DNA of 64,000 nucleotides from contig NZ_JQCA01000038.1 of NCBI RefSeq assembly GCF_001437125.1, positions 1 through 64,000 on the forward strand. Reading direction: 5' to 3'. This document shows positions 54,992 through 63,426 of this stretch, one piece after another (the stretch's first letter is position 1; the number at the start of each line of letters is the position of its first letter). The notes under the pieces are model-generated. The model made no database searches. It worked only from the letters and a program-made list of their open reading frames with translations, and was not told where the DNA came from. The stretch comes from Levilactobacillus paucivorans. Lineage in GTDB: Bacteria; Bacillota; Bacilli; Lactobacillales; Lactobacillaceae. A program made the translations under genes and the position numbers.

Positions 54992-56236
54992 CTAAATTCC
55001 AAGCGTTCGTCGAATCCAATCCAGTCCCAGCAAAACCGATCTGGCCCGAATCTTGTCGCGATTTCCTGTCAGATGGACCAACTTGGCTTGGGGATCTTGT
55101 CCCCGTTGAGCTAATCCCAACCAAACAGTCCCAGCCGGTTGGCCTTCCAGGGTATCTGGTCCGGCGACACCGGTGAAGCTCAACGCCAGATCGGTATCAA
55201 GTCGTTGCCGTGCCCCTTCAGCCATGCGTTTTGCCGTTGCCGCACTGACCACACCCTCGGTATCAATAATCGCGTTTGGAATACCTAAAAGCGCATGCTT
55301 GGCTTCATTCGCGTAGGTCACGAAGCCTCCTGGGAACACTGCCGACACCCCGGCAATATCGCCCAACGTGCTCTGAAATTCGCCCGCGGTCAGGCTCTCA
55401 GCCGCCGTAATGGTTAGTTTGCGGTCAATCAGCCCGTGAACCACCACATTGGCCAGACTATTGTCATCGCCATAACCATAGAGATAGTTCCCGACACGTT
55501 GCCGAATCAAGGTCACGAGGCCATCAATCAGGTCGCTCGCCGCGGCTTCACTACTGGCCGTCGCGGTCAATCGTAGCGTCACTTCATTTACCTTGGCATA
55601 GGGTGCAATCGTCGGATTGGTTTGCTGAGCAATTAGGTCACTCAAGGTCGTAACCAACTGAGACTCCCCGATGCCAAAGAAGCGGAGAACCTTCGAGACC
55701 AGGTATTCTTCTCGTTGATAGGCGTGCTTCAGGACCGGCAAAGCTTCCTCGCGAAACATCGGTTCCAATTCACTAGGTGGCCCAGGGAGTAACATCACAT
55801 CTGCCCCCGTAGGCGCCTGATAGAAGGCACCCACAGCCATTCCAGTTCGATTCTTCAGTGGGAGGCTGCCATCCGGGTAAAGTGCCTGTAGGCGATTATT
55901 AGGGGTCAATTTTTGCCCCGTCGTGAGAAAGTGCTGGTGGATTTTCGCCATCGCCGTCTCGTCCTCAACTAACTTAACCCCCAGAAGATGAGCCACGGTC
56001 TGCTTGGTCAGATCGTCTTTGGTTGGCCCCAACCCACCACTGATCACCACCAAATCACTGCGCGACCGGGCCTGCGTGACCACGGCAGTCAGTCGATCGG
56101 CATTATCACCCACTAGAGAGTGATAATAAACTTCGATGCCGGCGGAAGCCAGTCCCCGCGCGATAAACGCCGAGTTGGTGTCGACAACTTGTCCCAATAA
56201 AATTTCTGTACCCACTGCAATAATTTCTGCCTGCAT
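54992..56236 (-). CDS. cinA: Competence/damage-inducible protein CinA
   Basis: Protein of 414 residues. N-terminal molybdopterin-binding-like (COG1058) domain, about 1-170, with EIIAVGTEILLGQVVDTNS and VISGGLGPTKDDLTK. The C-terminal CinA (COG1546, nicotinamide-nucleotide amidase) domain, about 255-414, shows TITAAESLTAGEF and LSFTGVAGPDTLEGQPAGTVWLG. It recycles or detoxifies NMN and NAD derivatives and is co-induced with competence in streptococci. Upstream of recA as in many Firmicutes (cinA-recA), with recA having its own promoter here. Confidence 0.95.
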   Translation of the reverse strand: MQAEIIAVGTEILLGQVVDTNSAFIARGLASAGIEVYYHSLVGDNADRLTAVVTQARSRSDLVVISGGLGPTKDDLTKQTVAHLLGVKLVEDETAMAKIHQHFLTTGQKLTPNNRLQALYPDGSLPLKNRTGMAVGAFYQAPTGADVMLLPGPPSELEPMFREEALPVLKHAYQREEYLVSKVLRFFGIGESQLVTTLSDLIAQQTNPTIAPYAKVNEVTLRLTATASSEAAASDLIDGLVTLIRQRVGNYLYGYGDDNSLANVVVHGLIDRKLTITAAESLTAGEFQSTLGDIAGVSAVFPGGFVTYANEAKHALLGIPNAIIDTEGVVSAATAKRMAEGARQRLDTDLALSFTGVAGPDTLEGQPAGTVWLGLAQRGQDPQAKLVHLTGNRDKIRARSVLLGLDWIRRTLGI

Positions 56237-56310
56237 ACTATCCCTCCGATGCTGACTTAGTTAACTCCGTAAAATGACCGCATTTATTCGTGCCGATCCA
56301 TCTTTTTAGA

Positions 56311-56343
56311 CACAAGAACCCCCGCTAATGACTCACGGGGGCT
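56311..56343 (-). terminator. Possible terminator of pgsA
   Basis: CCCCCG and CGGGGG pair over 6 bp around an 11-base loop; the T-tail is poor (TTCTTGTGTC). A weak terminator. Confidence 0.5.
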
Positions 56344-56350
56344 CGCCGGT

Positions 56351-56938
56351 CTATTCGGCGGAAGATTCCGCGAAGACCTGCTTGTTTTGTACAAAATAAT
56401 CGATGCCGGAGTAAATGGTAAAGAAGAGGCAAATGTAGAAGAAGATCAGGGCCATTGGCACGTTGATTGCCCCAAAACCAATATTGTTAAGCAAGAGAAG
56501 AATAATCCCCACCATTTGGGTGGTCGTCTTAATCTTACCCGGCCAAGCGGCAGCTAAGACCCGGCCACCGGTTTCCACGACGATCAGACGCAGACCAGTC
56601 ACAGCCAATTCCCGGCAAACAATGATGGCGACACCCCAGGCTGGAACTTTCCCCATCGACACTAAGAGAATGAAGGCGGTCATAACAATCATCTTGTCAG
56701 CCAAGGGATCGGCAAATTTACCAAAGTTAGTGACCAGATGCTGACGCCGGGCGATTTGACCGTCCAAAAAATCCGTAATGGAAGCCACGGCAAATACCAA
56801 GGCTCCCAAGATTTGGGTGACCGGAATTGCTGTTCCTAACCAGGTCACCGTCCCCCAATCCAGTGGGAGTACCAGTAACAGCAAGAAAACCGGGATTAAG
56901 ATAATCCGAATAATGGTCAAACGATTTGGGACGTTCAC
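56351..56938 (-). CDS. pgsA: CDP-diacylglycerol-glycerol-3-phosphate 3-phosphatidyltransferase
   Basis: Protein of 195 residues from GTG at 56938 behind AAGGAGG. CDP-alcohol phosphatidyltransferase motif D-x2-D-G-x2-A-R is present in DFLDGQIARRQH with the downstream DPLADKMIV. About five transmembrane helices. Makes phosphatidylglycerophosphate, the precursor of phosphatidylglycerol and cardiolipin; the PgpA-like gene at 1.5 kb may act next. It follows rodZ and precedes cinA, the usual order. Confidence 0.94.
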   Translation of the reverse strand: MNVPNRLTIIRIILIPVFLLLLVLPLDWGTVTWLGTAIPVTQILGALVFAVASITDFLDGQIARRQHLVTNFGKFADPLADKMIVMTAFILLVSMGKVPAWGVAIIVCRELAVTGLRLIVVETGGRVLAAAWPGKIKTTTQMVGIILLLLNNIGFGAINVPMALIFFYICLFFTIYSGIDYFVQNKQVFAESSAE

Positions 56939-56974
56939 AGAAATTTCCTCCTTCAAGTACCGAAACTTGTCATC

Positions 56975-57010
56975 AAAAAAGCGTGTCGGCCGCCACGGAC
57001 CGACCCGCTT
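56975..57010 (-). terminator. Terminator of rodZ
   Basis: AAGCGGGTCGG and CCGACACGCTT pair over 10 of 11 positions, followed by T6 on the minus strand. Confidence 0.85.
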
Positions 57011-57015
57011 CTACT

Positions 57016-57954
57016 TTATTTAAATTCTAGGGTAACTGCTTGGACCTGCGAAGAAGTCGTCGTGCTGGAACTCGTGGTGTCCGTTGATGTTGAATCGGAC
57101 GTACTTGAAGCCGCACTGGTACTGGTTGCAGAGTTGAAGTGGAACGTTTCGCCATCAACCTTAACCTTGGTTGCTGGTGCGTTCCCAAAGTTAAAGGTCA
57201 CGCTAGTTGCGGAACTTGGAATCCGCATGCTGTGTGACGTCGCGGCAGACAAAGTCCCCTGCCAAATGGTCGAGCCGCCTACACTAACAGACATCCAAGC
57301 ACTTGATGAAGCGGATAGCTTCAACTTAGGCTTAGAAGAAACATTCTTAACCTGCCAAGTGGAACCAGAAGTCGTCGTGCTCAATTGCTTAAACACCGGC
57401 GTCTTCGTCACTTTCTTGGAGGAAGCCTTCTTGGAAGACGACTTGCTCTTAGCCGAACTACTCGTCTTCTTCTCGGAACTACCGGAAACGCTGACAGAAC
57501 TGCTGTCGACGTTATCCTTCTTGGTTGAACTACCACTGTGGGCCGCCGCCATCCAGATTCCGAGGAGTACCGCTAACACCACGATCACGATCCCAATCAC
57601 TGGTACCGTTCGCCGTAATTTGACGTAACGATCGTCCACCTTCCGCTGTTGTGAGCGGGTTTCTGGATTGTTTTCGTTAACCTTATCGACATATTCTTGC
57701 GTCTGGGTGCTTGGCAATGTGCTGTCGAATTGCTTCAACAGTTCGCCACCGTCCAGATCCACCATGTCCGCGTATTGCTTGATGAACGCCCGAACGTAAA
57801 AGTCCCCTGGTAATTCATCAAAATTTTGGTCTTCAATTGCGATGAGGTAACGTTTTTGAATCTTTGTCGTCTGCTGTAAATCGTCTAAAGTAAAGCCCTT
57901 AGCAATCCGAGCATCGCGCAACGTTTTCCCCAAAGTTATTTTATTTTCACTCAT
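57016..57954 (-). CDS. rodZ: RodZ-like cell-shape protein with N-terminal helix-turn-helix
   Basis: Protein of 312 residues. Residues about 8-75 are a Cro/CI-type helix-turn-helix (LRDARIAKGFTLDDLQQTT), which in RodZ contacts MreB. A transmembrane helix is at about 118-138. Outside, a Ser/Lys-rich stretch (about 150-185) leads to a DUF4115-type beta domain (about 190-275) and a Ser/Thr tail. It links the actin-like cytoskeleton to wall synthesis. Downstream of ymfH with ymfI missing, upstream of pgsA. Confidence 0.88.
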   Translation of the reverse strand: MSENKITLGKTLRDARIAKGFTLDDLQQTTKIQKRYLIAIEDQNFDELPGDFYVRAFIKQYADMVDLDGGELLKQFDSTLPSTQTQEYVDKVNENNPETRSQQRKVDDRYVKLRRTVPVIGIVIVVLAVLLGIWMAAAHSGSSTKKDNVDSSSVSVSGSSEKKTSSSAKSKSSSKKASSKKVTKTPVFKQLSTTTSGSTWQVKNVSSKPKLKLSASSSAWMSVSVGGSTIWQGTLSAATSHSMRIPSSATSVTFNFGNAPATKVKVDGETFHFNSATSTSAASSTSDSTSTDTTSSSTTTSSQVQAVTLEFK

Positions 57955-58066
57955 TATAAACTCTCCACCTGTTCAAAATTTCTCTACTAGCAGTATAGCA
58001 TAGGCGCTGACGCATTTTTACCCAGAGAACCGATAAATCTGGATTTAAACGATTCTTAACCTCCCC

Positions 58067-59356
58067 TTAAGGCAGGATGGTATGAATCGTCTGTTGACTG
58101 GCCGACAAGAAAGCTTCAGAGGCTTCTTGCAGATCAGTGAACGTCAAGTCTTCCAGAATCGCCAACTCATCGAAAATAGTGGCCCCGGAGAAGAGTGGGC
58201 CATCGTATTGGTTGGCAATGGCCTCTACCGAATTCATGGCTCCTACAAGTCGCCCGATTGCCTCTTGTTTGACTAATACAAATTGCGGTTTAGCGGCCTC
58301 TAACTGGGCCGGCGCATCCCGCAAAATGGCCGTCAATTCCTGGGCAAATTGTTCGGGTTGGTCGGTATCGCCGGTCAGCTGGGCAAAGTGAGCGCCCCGT
58401 TGAACCTGGAAGTCATAGCCAAAGCTGTCGTCAATAATGTTTGCATCATACAAACGTAAGTAGTTATCCCCACTGTCATTGAATAATAGGTCAAACATCA
58501 GTGAAATTGCCGCACTGTACTGTAAGCCTGCCCGGCCCGCTGGCACCGTGTCAAAACCCCGTAAACCAAGGTTAACCCGTGGCCGTGTCACAGCTAGGTG
58601 CCGCGTCTGGGTGGCCGGAATATCTGCTGGCGTTGATTGTGCGCTAGGTACCCGTCGAATTGGACTCGCTGGTCCAAAGGTCTTGTGATCCTGATTGTCA
58701 GAAATCCAACGCAACGTTTCTTCAGGGTCCAATTGGCCCACCACCACGAGACTCATGTTGCTAGGATGGTAGAACGTGTTGTAGGCCGTGTAGAGATCGT
58801 CCGCAGTAATTTTAGCGATTGAGTCCACCGTGCCGGCAATATCAATGTGCAACGGTTCCTTGGGATACAGATTACCAATCATGCCAAAGTAACTTTGCCA
58901 ACCGGGGTCATCATCGTACATTTTAATTTCTTGGCCGATGATTCCCTTTTCCTTATTGACCGTCGCCGCCGTAAAGTACGGCTGTTGAACGAAATCCAGG
59001 AGAATATCGAGATTCTCTTTCAAATGACTGGTCGTCGCAAACAGATAGCTGGTCTGAGTAAAACTGGTAAAGGCATTGGCCGAGGCCCCATATTGACCAA
59101 ATAAGTCGAAGGCATCATGATCTTCTTTTTCAAACATCTTGTGTTCTAAGAAGTGGGCAATCCCATCCGGCAAGCGTACGGGTTCGGTCTGGTCTCTGGG
59201 AACAAAGGCATTGTCCACTGCCCCGTAGTCGGTCGTCATGATGGCAAAGGTCTTATGAAAGCCAGCCTTGGGCATCAAAATCACTCGAAGACCATTTGCT
59301 AGTGTTGTCTGATAGATACTCTCACCTAGGCGGTCGTAACTTTCTTTATTCAGCAC
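58067..59356 (-). CDS. ymfH: M16 family peptidase YmfH (insulinase-like)
   Basis: Protein of 429 residues from GTG at 59356, which follows GGAGGTGA; the longer ATG at 59371 lies at the edge of that ribosome-binding site. Zinc motif HFLEH (residues about 68-72, HxxEH) is intact with the downstream Glu. It is named in databases as an EF-P 5-aminopentanol modification protein, from Bacillus genetics with ymfF and ymfI. Overlaps the stop of ymfF by 11 bases. The subunit partner YmfF lacks the motif, so the pair probably forms a two-chain M16 peptidase. Confidence 0.88.
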   Translation of the reverse strand: MLNKESYDRLGESIYQTTLANGLRVILMPKAGFHKTFAIMTTDYGAVDNAFVPRDQTEPVRLPDGIAHFLEHKMFEKEDHDAFDLFGQYGASANAFTSFTQTSYLFATTSHLKENLDILLDFVQQPYFTAATVNKEKGIIGQEIKMYDDDPGWQSYFGMIGNLYPKEPLHIDIAGTVDSIAKITADDLYTAYNTFYHPSNMSLVVVGQLDPEETLRWISDNQDHKTFGPASPIRRVPSAQSTPADIPATQTRHLAVTRPRVNLGLRGFDTVPAGRAGLQYSAAISLMFDLLFNDSGDNYLRLYDANIIDDSFGYDFQVQRGAHFAQLTGDTDQPEQFAQELTAILRDAPAQLEAAKPQFVLVKQEAIGRLVGAMNSVEAIANQYDGPLFSGATIFDELAILEDLTFTDLQEASEAFLSASQQTIHTILP

Positions 59357-60626
59357 TTTGGTCACCTCCATGTAAGCAGTACGTGGCCTGAAGCGTCACG
59401 CGTTTAGCGACCCGGGCCACATCGTCAGCCGTGATCGCCATGAGTTTTTCTTGCCAAGTTGCCAAAGGTTCACTCAGGTGCGTCAAGTGCACGTTGAGCA
59501 GTCCGGTCAGCCGGCGTTGCGGACTGTCGAGTGCCGATAAACGGGCGTTCAGCAGACTCGCCTTAACTTCATCTAATAAGGTCGCAGGGAGCTCTCCCCG
59601 TTGCATGGCGGCCAACTGGTCCCCAATAATCGTTTCCACACGTTGTTGGTTCTCCGCTTGGATCCCAGCCTGCACCGTCAACGTCCCATTAAAGGGATTG
59701 TAGCCGCTGCTAGCATAGTAGGCCAGACTGGCCTTCTCACGTACATTGGTAAAGAGGAGCGACAAGGGACTGCCCCCAAAGGCCGCATTAAAGACCACCG
59801 CGGCCATAAAGTCTGAATCGTTACGATAGACGGGTAATTGATACCCTAGGTTTAATTTTGCTTGAACAACCGGTGCCAGGTCATCCCCGACCTGAACCTG
59901 TTTCCGAGCGTCCCAATGGTAGTAAGGATCACTGGTCGGTTCCGTTCGGTCTGCGAGTGGCCACTGCGCCAGAGCAGACTGAACCCGTTCGGCCGTCACA
60001 TCCCCAATTACGGCCACGTGAACCGCGTCATTGGCCAACATGTCATGATAAGTTCCTAAAATATCCGTGGCCGACAAGCCACTCAAAACATGCAGGTCGC
60101 CCAAGGCATTCATCGCTTGGGTTGGCTGTCCCGTGAAGAGTAGCTCCTGCAAACGGCGATTGGCCAGGTACTGCTTGTCATCATCCAGTGACTTGATGGC
60201 GGTATAAAGGTTTTGCCGTTGTTGTGTGAAAGTTGCCGGATCAAAGTTGCCACCTGGCAATAGCGGTGCGAATAACACCTGCTTTAACAGGTCCATCCCC
60301 CGCTCGAATAAGGGCGCGTCATCCGCATAGTTTGCCAGATACTGCTCATCAACCACCGAGCAGGTCAAGCGAATCACATGCTTGGTCCCAAGTTTCAGGA
60401 CACTGATCCCAAACGTTGCCCCGTAAAGCCGGGACAACTCACGAGCCAAGGCCGTTTGTGTTGGGTACTGTTCCGTGCTCGTCTCGAGCACCTGGGCTAA
60501 GAGGGCTCTGCCAGTAATGGCCGTCGCTTGAAGCGGCGCCACAAAGTCAACTTTAATGCCGACAGTTTTGAATTGTTTAGTGGGTAACAAATCGAGGGTT
60601 ACCCCATTTTTTATGCGAAAATGCAC
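59346..60626 (-). CDS. ymfF: M16 family peptidase-like protein YmfF
   Basis: Protein of 426 residues from GTG at 60626 behind AGAGGAGG; the frame continues 44 codons upstream without a signal. Insulinase fold with two M16 halves. The zinc motif is lost (ALARELSRLYGA in its place), the usual state of the non-catalytic partner in the YmfF/YmfH pair. First gene in the ymfF-ymfH unit. Confidence 0.87.
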   Translation of the reverse strand: MHFRIKNGVTLDLLPTKQFKTVGIKVDFVAPLQATAITGRALLAQVLETSTEQYPTQTALARELSRLYGATFGISVLKLGTKHVIRLTCSVVDEQYLANYADDAPLFERGMDLLKQVLFAPLLPGGNFDPATFTQQRQNLYTAIKSLDDDKQYLANRRLQELLFTGQPTQAMNALGDLHVLSGLSATDILGTYHDMLANDAVHVAVIGDVTAERVQSALAQWPLADRTEPTSDPYYHWDARKQVQVGDDLAPVVQAKLNLGYQLPVYRNDSDFMAAVVFNAAFGGSPLSLLFTNVREKASLAYYASSGYNPFNGTLTVQAGIQAENQQRVETIIGDQLAAMQRGELPATLLDEVKASLLNARLSALDSPQRRLTGLLNVHLTHLSEPLATWQEKLMAITADDVARVAKRVTLQATYCLHGGDQSAE

Positions 60627-60763
60627 GCGCAGAATCCTCCTCTGACAAAAGTCTAATCGGTGTTTAATGATAAGGGAACTAACCGGTAAATACAAGCAAC
60701 CACTTTCATTTTCACGGAGTTTTGATCGGTCATGACCCGCTGTTAAGTCCGAAAACACGGTAA

Positions 60764-60791
60764 AGGGCCCCGAACGACTGTCCCGGGCCCT
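60764..60791 (-). terminator. Possible terminator of the T-box-controlled transporter
   Basis: AGGGCCC (60785-60791 read on minus) pairs with GGGCCCT (60764-60770); the T run after it is short (TTT). It lies 12 bases after the binding-protein stop. Confidence 0.5.
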
Positions 60792-60803
60792 CAGAAAACC
60801 AAT

Positions 60804-61652
60804 TTATTTTTTCAGTAATGGTGTATCCACATTTCCACCAAACCACTTTTGATTAATCTTGGCTAGCTGGCCATCCTTAGCGGTCCGGGCCAACCCCCGA
60901 TTAATTTTGTTTCGAAGGGTCACGTCTCCTTTACGCATGCCCACCGCAAATTGTTCCTTCGGGAAGCTCCCCACAGTCACCTTGAAGTCTTCCGGGTGCT
61001 GTTGGTGCTTGATATAGTAATTGGCATAGGTGCTGTCGATAAGCAGGCCTTGAATCCGGCCGGCGTTCAGGTCGATGAAGGCGTTGGTAAAGGAATCATA
61101 CTGGACGGGGGCGTGATTCTTAATCCGGTTTTTAAAGACCTTGGGATAGTCCTCAATGTCATTGTATCCGGAAGACCCACTTTGCGCGCCTAGAACCTTG
61201 CCCTGCATCCCGGCAAAGCTATGAATACCGCTCTTCTTTAACGTGACCAATACCTGGTCATTGTTCAAGTATGTCTGCGAGAAGGCCACCTTCTTTGCTC
61301 GCTCCGGGGTGATTGAATACCCGTTCCAAATCAAATCAATCGTGCCGTTACGCAATTCAGTGGCATTCATGGACCAATCGATCGTTTGGAAATCCACCTT
61401 GATCCCGTACTGCTTGAACACAGCCCGCGCGAGGTCGATGTCATAGCCGACCAGCTTCCCACTCTTCTGGCGAAAGCCCATTGGTACGAAGCTATCGTCG
61501 AGGCCAATGACCACCTTTTTCCGCCGTTGAATCCGTGCCCAGGTGTCACGCGTATCGGCCTGCTTAGCAGACTGACCACAGCCGGCCAACGTCGTCCCCA
61601 GAGTCAACAGTACCGTGAGCAACACGGCGAATTGTCCCAATCTTCTTCTCAT
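60804..61652 (-). CDS. Amino-acid ABC transporter substrate-binding lipoprotein
   Basis: Protein of 282 residues. Signal peptide with lipobox LAGC, the Cys at about residue 25, so a lipid-anchored extracellular protein. Type II periplasmic-binding fold of the polar amino-acid family (VIGLDDSFVPMGFRQKSGKLVGYDID; IDLIWNGYSITPERAKKV). Part of a permease-ATPase-binding protein operon with a T-box leader. The substrate is probably the amino acid sensed by the T-box; histidine is one possibility from related hisXYZ-like operons, but not proven. Confidence 0.9.
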   Translation of the reverse strand: MRRRLGQFAVLLTVLLTLGTTLAGCGQSAKQADTRDTWARIQRRKKVVIGLDDSFVPMGFRQKSGKLVGYDIDLARAVFKQYGIKVDFQTIDWSMNATELRNGTIDLIWNGYSITPERAKKVAFSQTYLNNDQVLVTLKKSGIHSFAGMQGKVLGAQSGSSGYNDIEDYPKVFKNRIKNHAPVQYDSFTNAFIDLNAGRIQGLLIDSTYANYYIKHQQHPEDFKVTVGSFPKEQFAVGMRKGDVTLRNKINRGLARTAKDGQLAKINQKWFGGNVDTPLLKK

Positions 61653-61664
61653 GGTTACTCACTC

Positions 61665-62300
61665 CTAACTCTTCGCTTCTACCCGTAACATCTGATCGGC
61701 AATTGATTCCGCAAATGGGATATCATGGGTGACCACAATCTGAGTCATGCCCTCAGCCTTAAGTTTTAAAATAATTTCTTCAACTTCTTTACGTAAATCC
61801 GGATCCAGTGCCGACGTAGGTTCGTCGTAGCACAGAAGCTTAGGCCGCATGGCCAAGGCCCGCACGATGGCCACCCGTTGTTTCTGGCCCCCGGACAATT
61901 CGTAGGGATATAGATCCGCCTTGCCATCCAAGTTTAGTTGTTTCAGCAACCGTTGCGCAGTGGCTTCGGCTTCAGCCTTGCTCTGCTTGAGCACCATGGT
62001 TGGCGCCAGGGTCACGTTTTGAAGCACCGTTAAATTGGGAAACAGTTGAAAGTCTTGGAAGACCACGCCAATCACCGTGTCGTTATTGCGATTGGTGACG
62101 GGATTGAAGGGCTGACCATCTAAGAAGAAGTCCCCACTATCGGTCTCTTCCAGACCACTGATACACCGTAACAGCGTCGTCTTACCGGCACCGGAAGGCC
62201 CGACAATGGTGAGGATCTGACCATCATTAACCGTTAAGTTCACGCCATCCAAGATTAATTTACCGGCAAATCTTTTTGTAATATTTTTAAGTTCTAGCAT
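61665..62300 (-). CDS. Amino-acid ABC transporter ATP-binding protein
   Basis: Protein of 211 residues. Walker A VGPSGAGKTT (about 33-42), Q-loop VVFQDFQLFPN, signature LSGGQKQRVAIV, Walker [13 protein letters not shown] and His-switch VVTHD. It lies 12 bases upstream of the binding-protein gene and 19 downstream of the permease. A slightly short family member (typical 240), lacking the C-terminal extension seen in the ATPase at 18034. Confidence 0.92.
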   Translation of the reverse strand: MLELKNITKRFAGKLILDGVNLTVNDGQILTIVGPSGAGKTTLLRCISGLEETDSGDFFLDGQPFNPVTNRNNDTVIGVVFQDFQLFPNLTVLQNVTLAPTMVLKQSKAEAEATAQRLLKQLNLDGKADLYPYELSGGQKQRVAIVRALAMRPKLLCYDEPTSALDPDLRKEVEEIILKLKAEGMTQIVVTHDIPFAESIADQMLRVEAKS

Positions 62301-62319
62301 TGATTGTCACCCTTTCTCT

Positions 62320-62961
62320 CTAACGCCAGGCGCTGTAGTGCTTCTCTAATCGTTTCAAGACCACCGTGCAGACCGCCGTGAGTAGCAAGTAAATAACGGC
62401 AACCAACACCATGGGAACGAGTGTGACATCGCGGGCCATGGCCACGTTTCCGGCTCGCAGGAGGTCACCTAAACCAATGACATAGACCAGTGAAGAATCC
62501 TTAATCAAATTGATCACCTCATTACCAATTGAGGGAAGCACGATTTTGACCACTTGGGGAATCACAATCTTACGTAAGGTCTGCCAATTGGTCAGGCGTA
62601 AGACTCGCGCACTTTCGTACTGCCCTACGGGAATGGCTTGTAAGCCACCCCGGAAGATTTCAGCGAAGTAGGCCGTGTAGTTTAAGATAAACGCGAACAA
62701 CGCTGCATCGTAACGTTGGAACACGATCCCAACGATGGGCAGGCCGTAGAAGACGAAGATGAGTTGCAACAACAGTGGGGTTCCTCGCATTAACCACACG
62801 TAGACGTCAATCAACCAGGTCAAGGGTTTGAAATTCGTAATCATTCCCAACCCCACTAGGATTCCTAACGGTACGGAAATAATTAACGTCCAGAAGAAAA
62901 TCGACAACGTCGTGCCGGTTCCCGAAATTAACGATGGTAAAATTTGACTCACATAATTCAT
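62320..62961 (-). CDS. Amino-acid ABC transporter permease
   Basis: Protein of 213 residues from the ATG at 62961 behind GAGAGG. HisM/GlnP family with about five helices; the coupling EAA loop reads VGQYESARVLRLTNWQ. First gene of the transporter operon. An in-frame start at 63006 falls inside the T-box terminator and is rejected. Forms a membrane homodimer. Confidence 0.92.
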   Translation of the reverse strand: MNYVSQILPSLISGTGTTLSIFFWTLIISVPLGILVGLGMITNFKPLTWLIDVYVWLMRGTPLLLQLIFVFYGLPIVGIVFQRYDAALFAFILNYTAYFAEIFRGGLQAIPVGQYESARVLRLTNWQTLRKIVIPQVVKIVLPSIGNEVINLIKDSSLVYVIGLGDLLRAGNVAMARDVTLVPMVLVAVIYLLLTAVCTVVLKRLEKHYSAWR

Positions 62962-62983
62962 GGCAATCATCCTCTCTTCAACT

Positions 62984-63355
62984 AAAAAACGCCCTCTTGA
63001 GATCAATTCTCAAGAGGGCGTTCGACCGCGGTTCCACCTCATGTACTCGGTGGGCTCACGCCACACCGACTCAGGGAGTTGCCCGCTGCCACAAAAATAA
63101 AAAAGTCCCCTTAGGTCCGTAGACCTAAGAGGACGATCACATCGTGGTTCCACCTCTGTTTGTTAAACCATCACTGGTCTAACCTCAGCGAGTTGCTAGC
63201 AACTCCAGCGATAACGGGCTACCCCGGGTCGTCCTACTAGATTCAGACGACCAACTCACAGATGTGTTTCGGTTAACCAAGGACACCCGTTTCCATCGAC
63301 CGGGCTTTCTGTTGAGACTTTGGTGACCTACTCTTCTGTTCAACGTTATTGATTC
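62984..63355 (-). ncRNA. T-box leader with two antiterminator/terminator modules
   Basis: One Stem I region (about 63190-63355), then T-box 1 AGGTGGAACCACGA (63142-63155) with terminator 1 GTCCcCTTAGGTC...GACCTAAGaGGAC (63105-63134) and T run 63099-63104. About 60 bases later comes T-box 2 GAGGTGGAACCGCG (63027-63040) with terminator 2 (62990-63020, a near-perfect 12-bp stem) and T6 (62984-62989). A hairpin TCGGTG/CACCGA (63045-63071) precedes T-box 2. No second Stem I is present. Specifier candidates in ACCGAAACACATC include CAC (His) and ATC (Ile), not resolved. Confidence 0.85.
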
Positions 63356-63364
63356 ATTGACAAC

Positions 63365-63393
63365 ATACTACGATCTTTTTCAATCGCCGTCAA
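63365..63393 (-). promoter_or_regulatory. Promoter of the T-box-controlled transporter
   Basis: TTGACG (63388-63393) and TAGTAT (63365-63370), 17-base spacing. It sits between the minD stop and Stem I. Confidence 0.7.
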
Positions 63394-63426
63394 GCTTTAT
63401 TGAAAATTTAACTGGCGGTTACAACG

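Noticed and set aside
62941..63006. Upstream start of the permease at 63006
   Set aside because: That codon lies within terminator 2 of the T-box; the ATG at 62961 has a ribosome-binding site.
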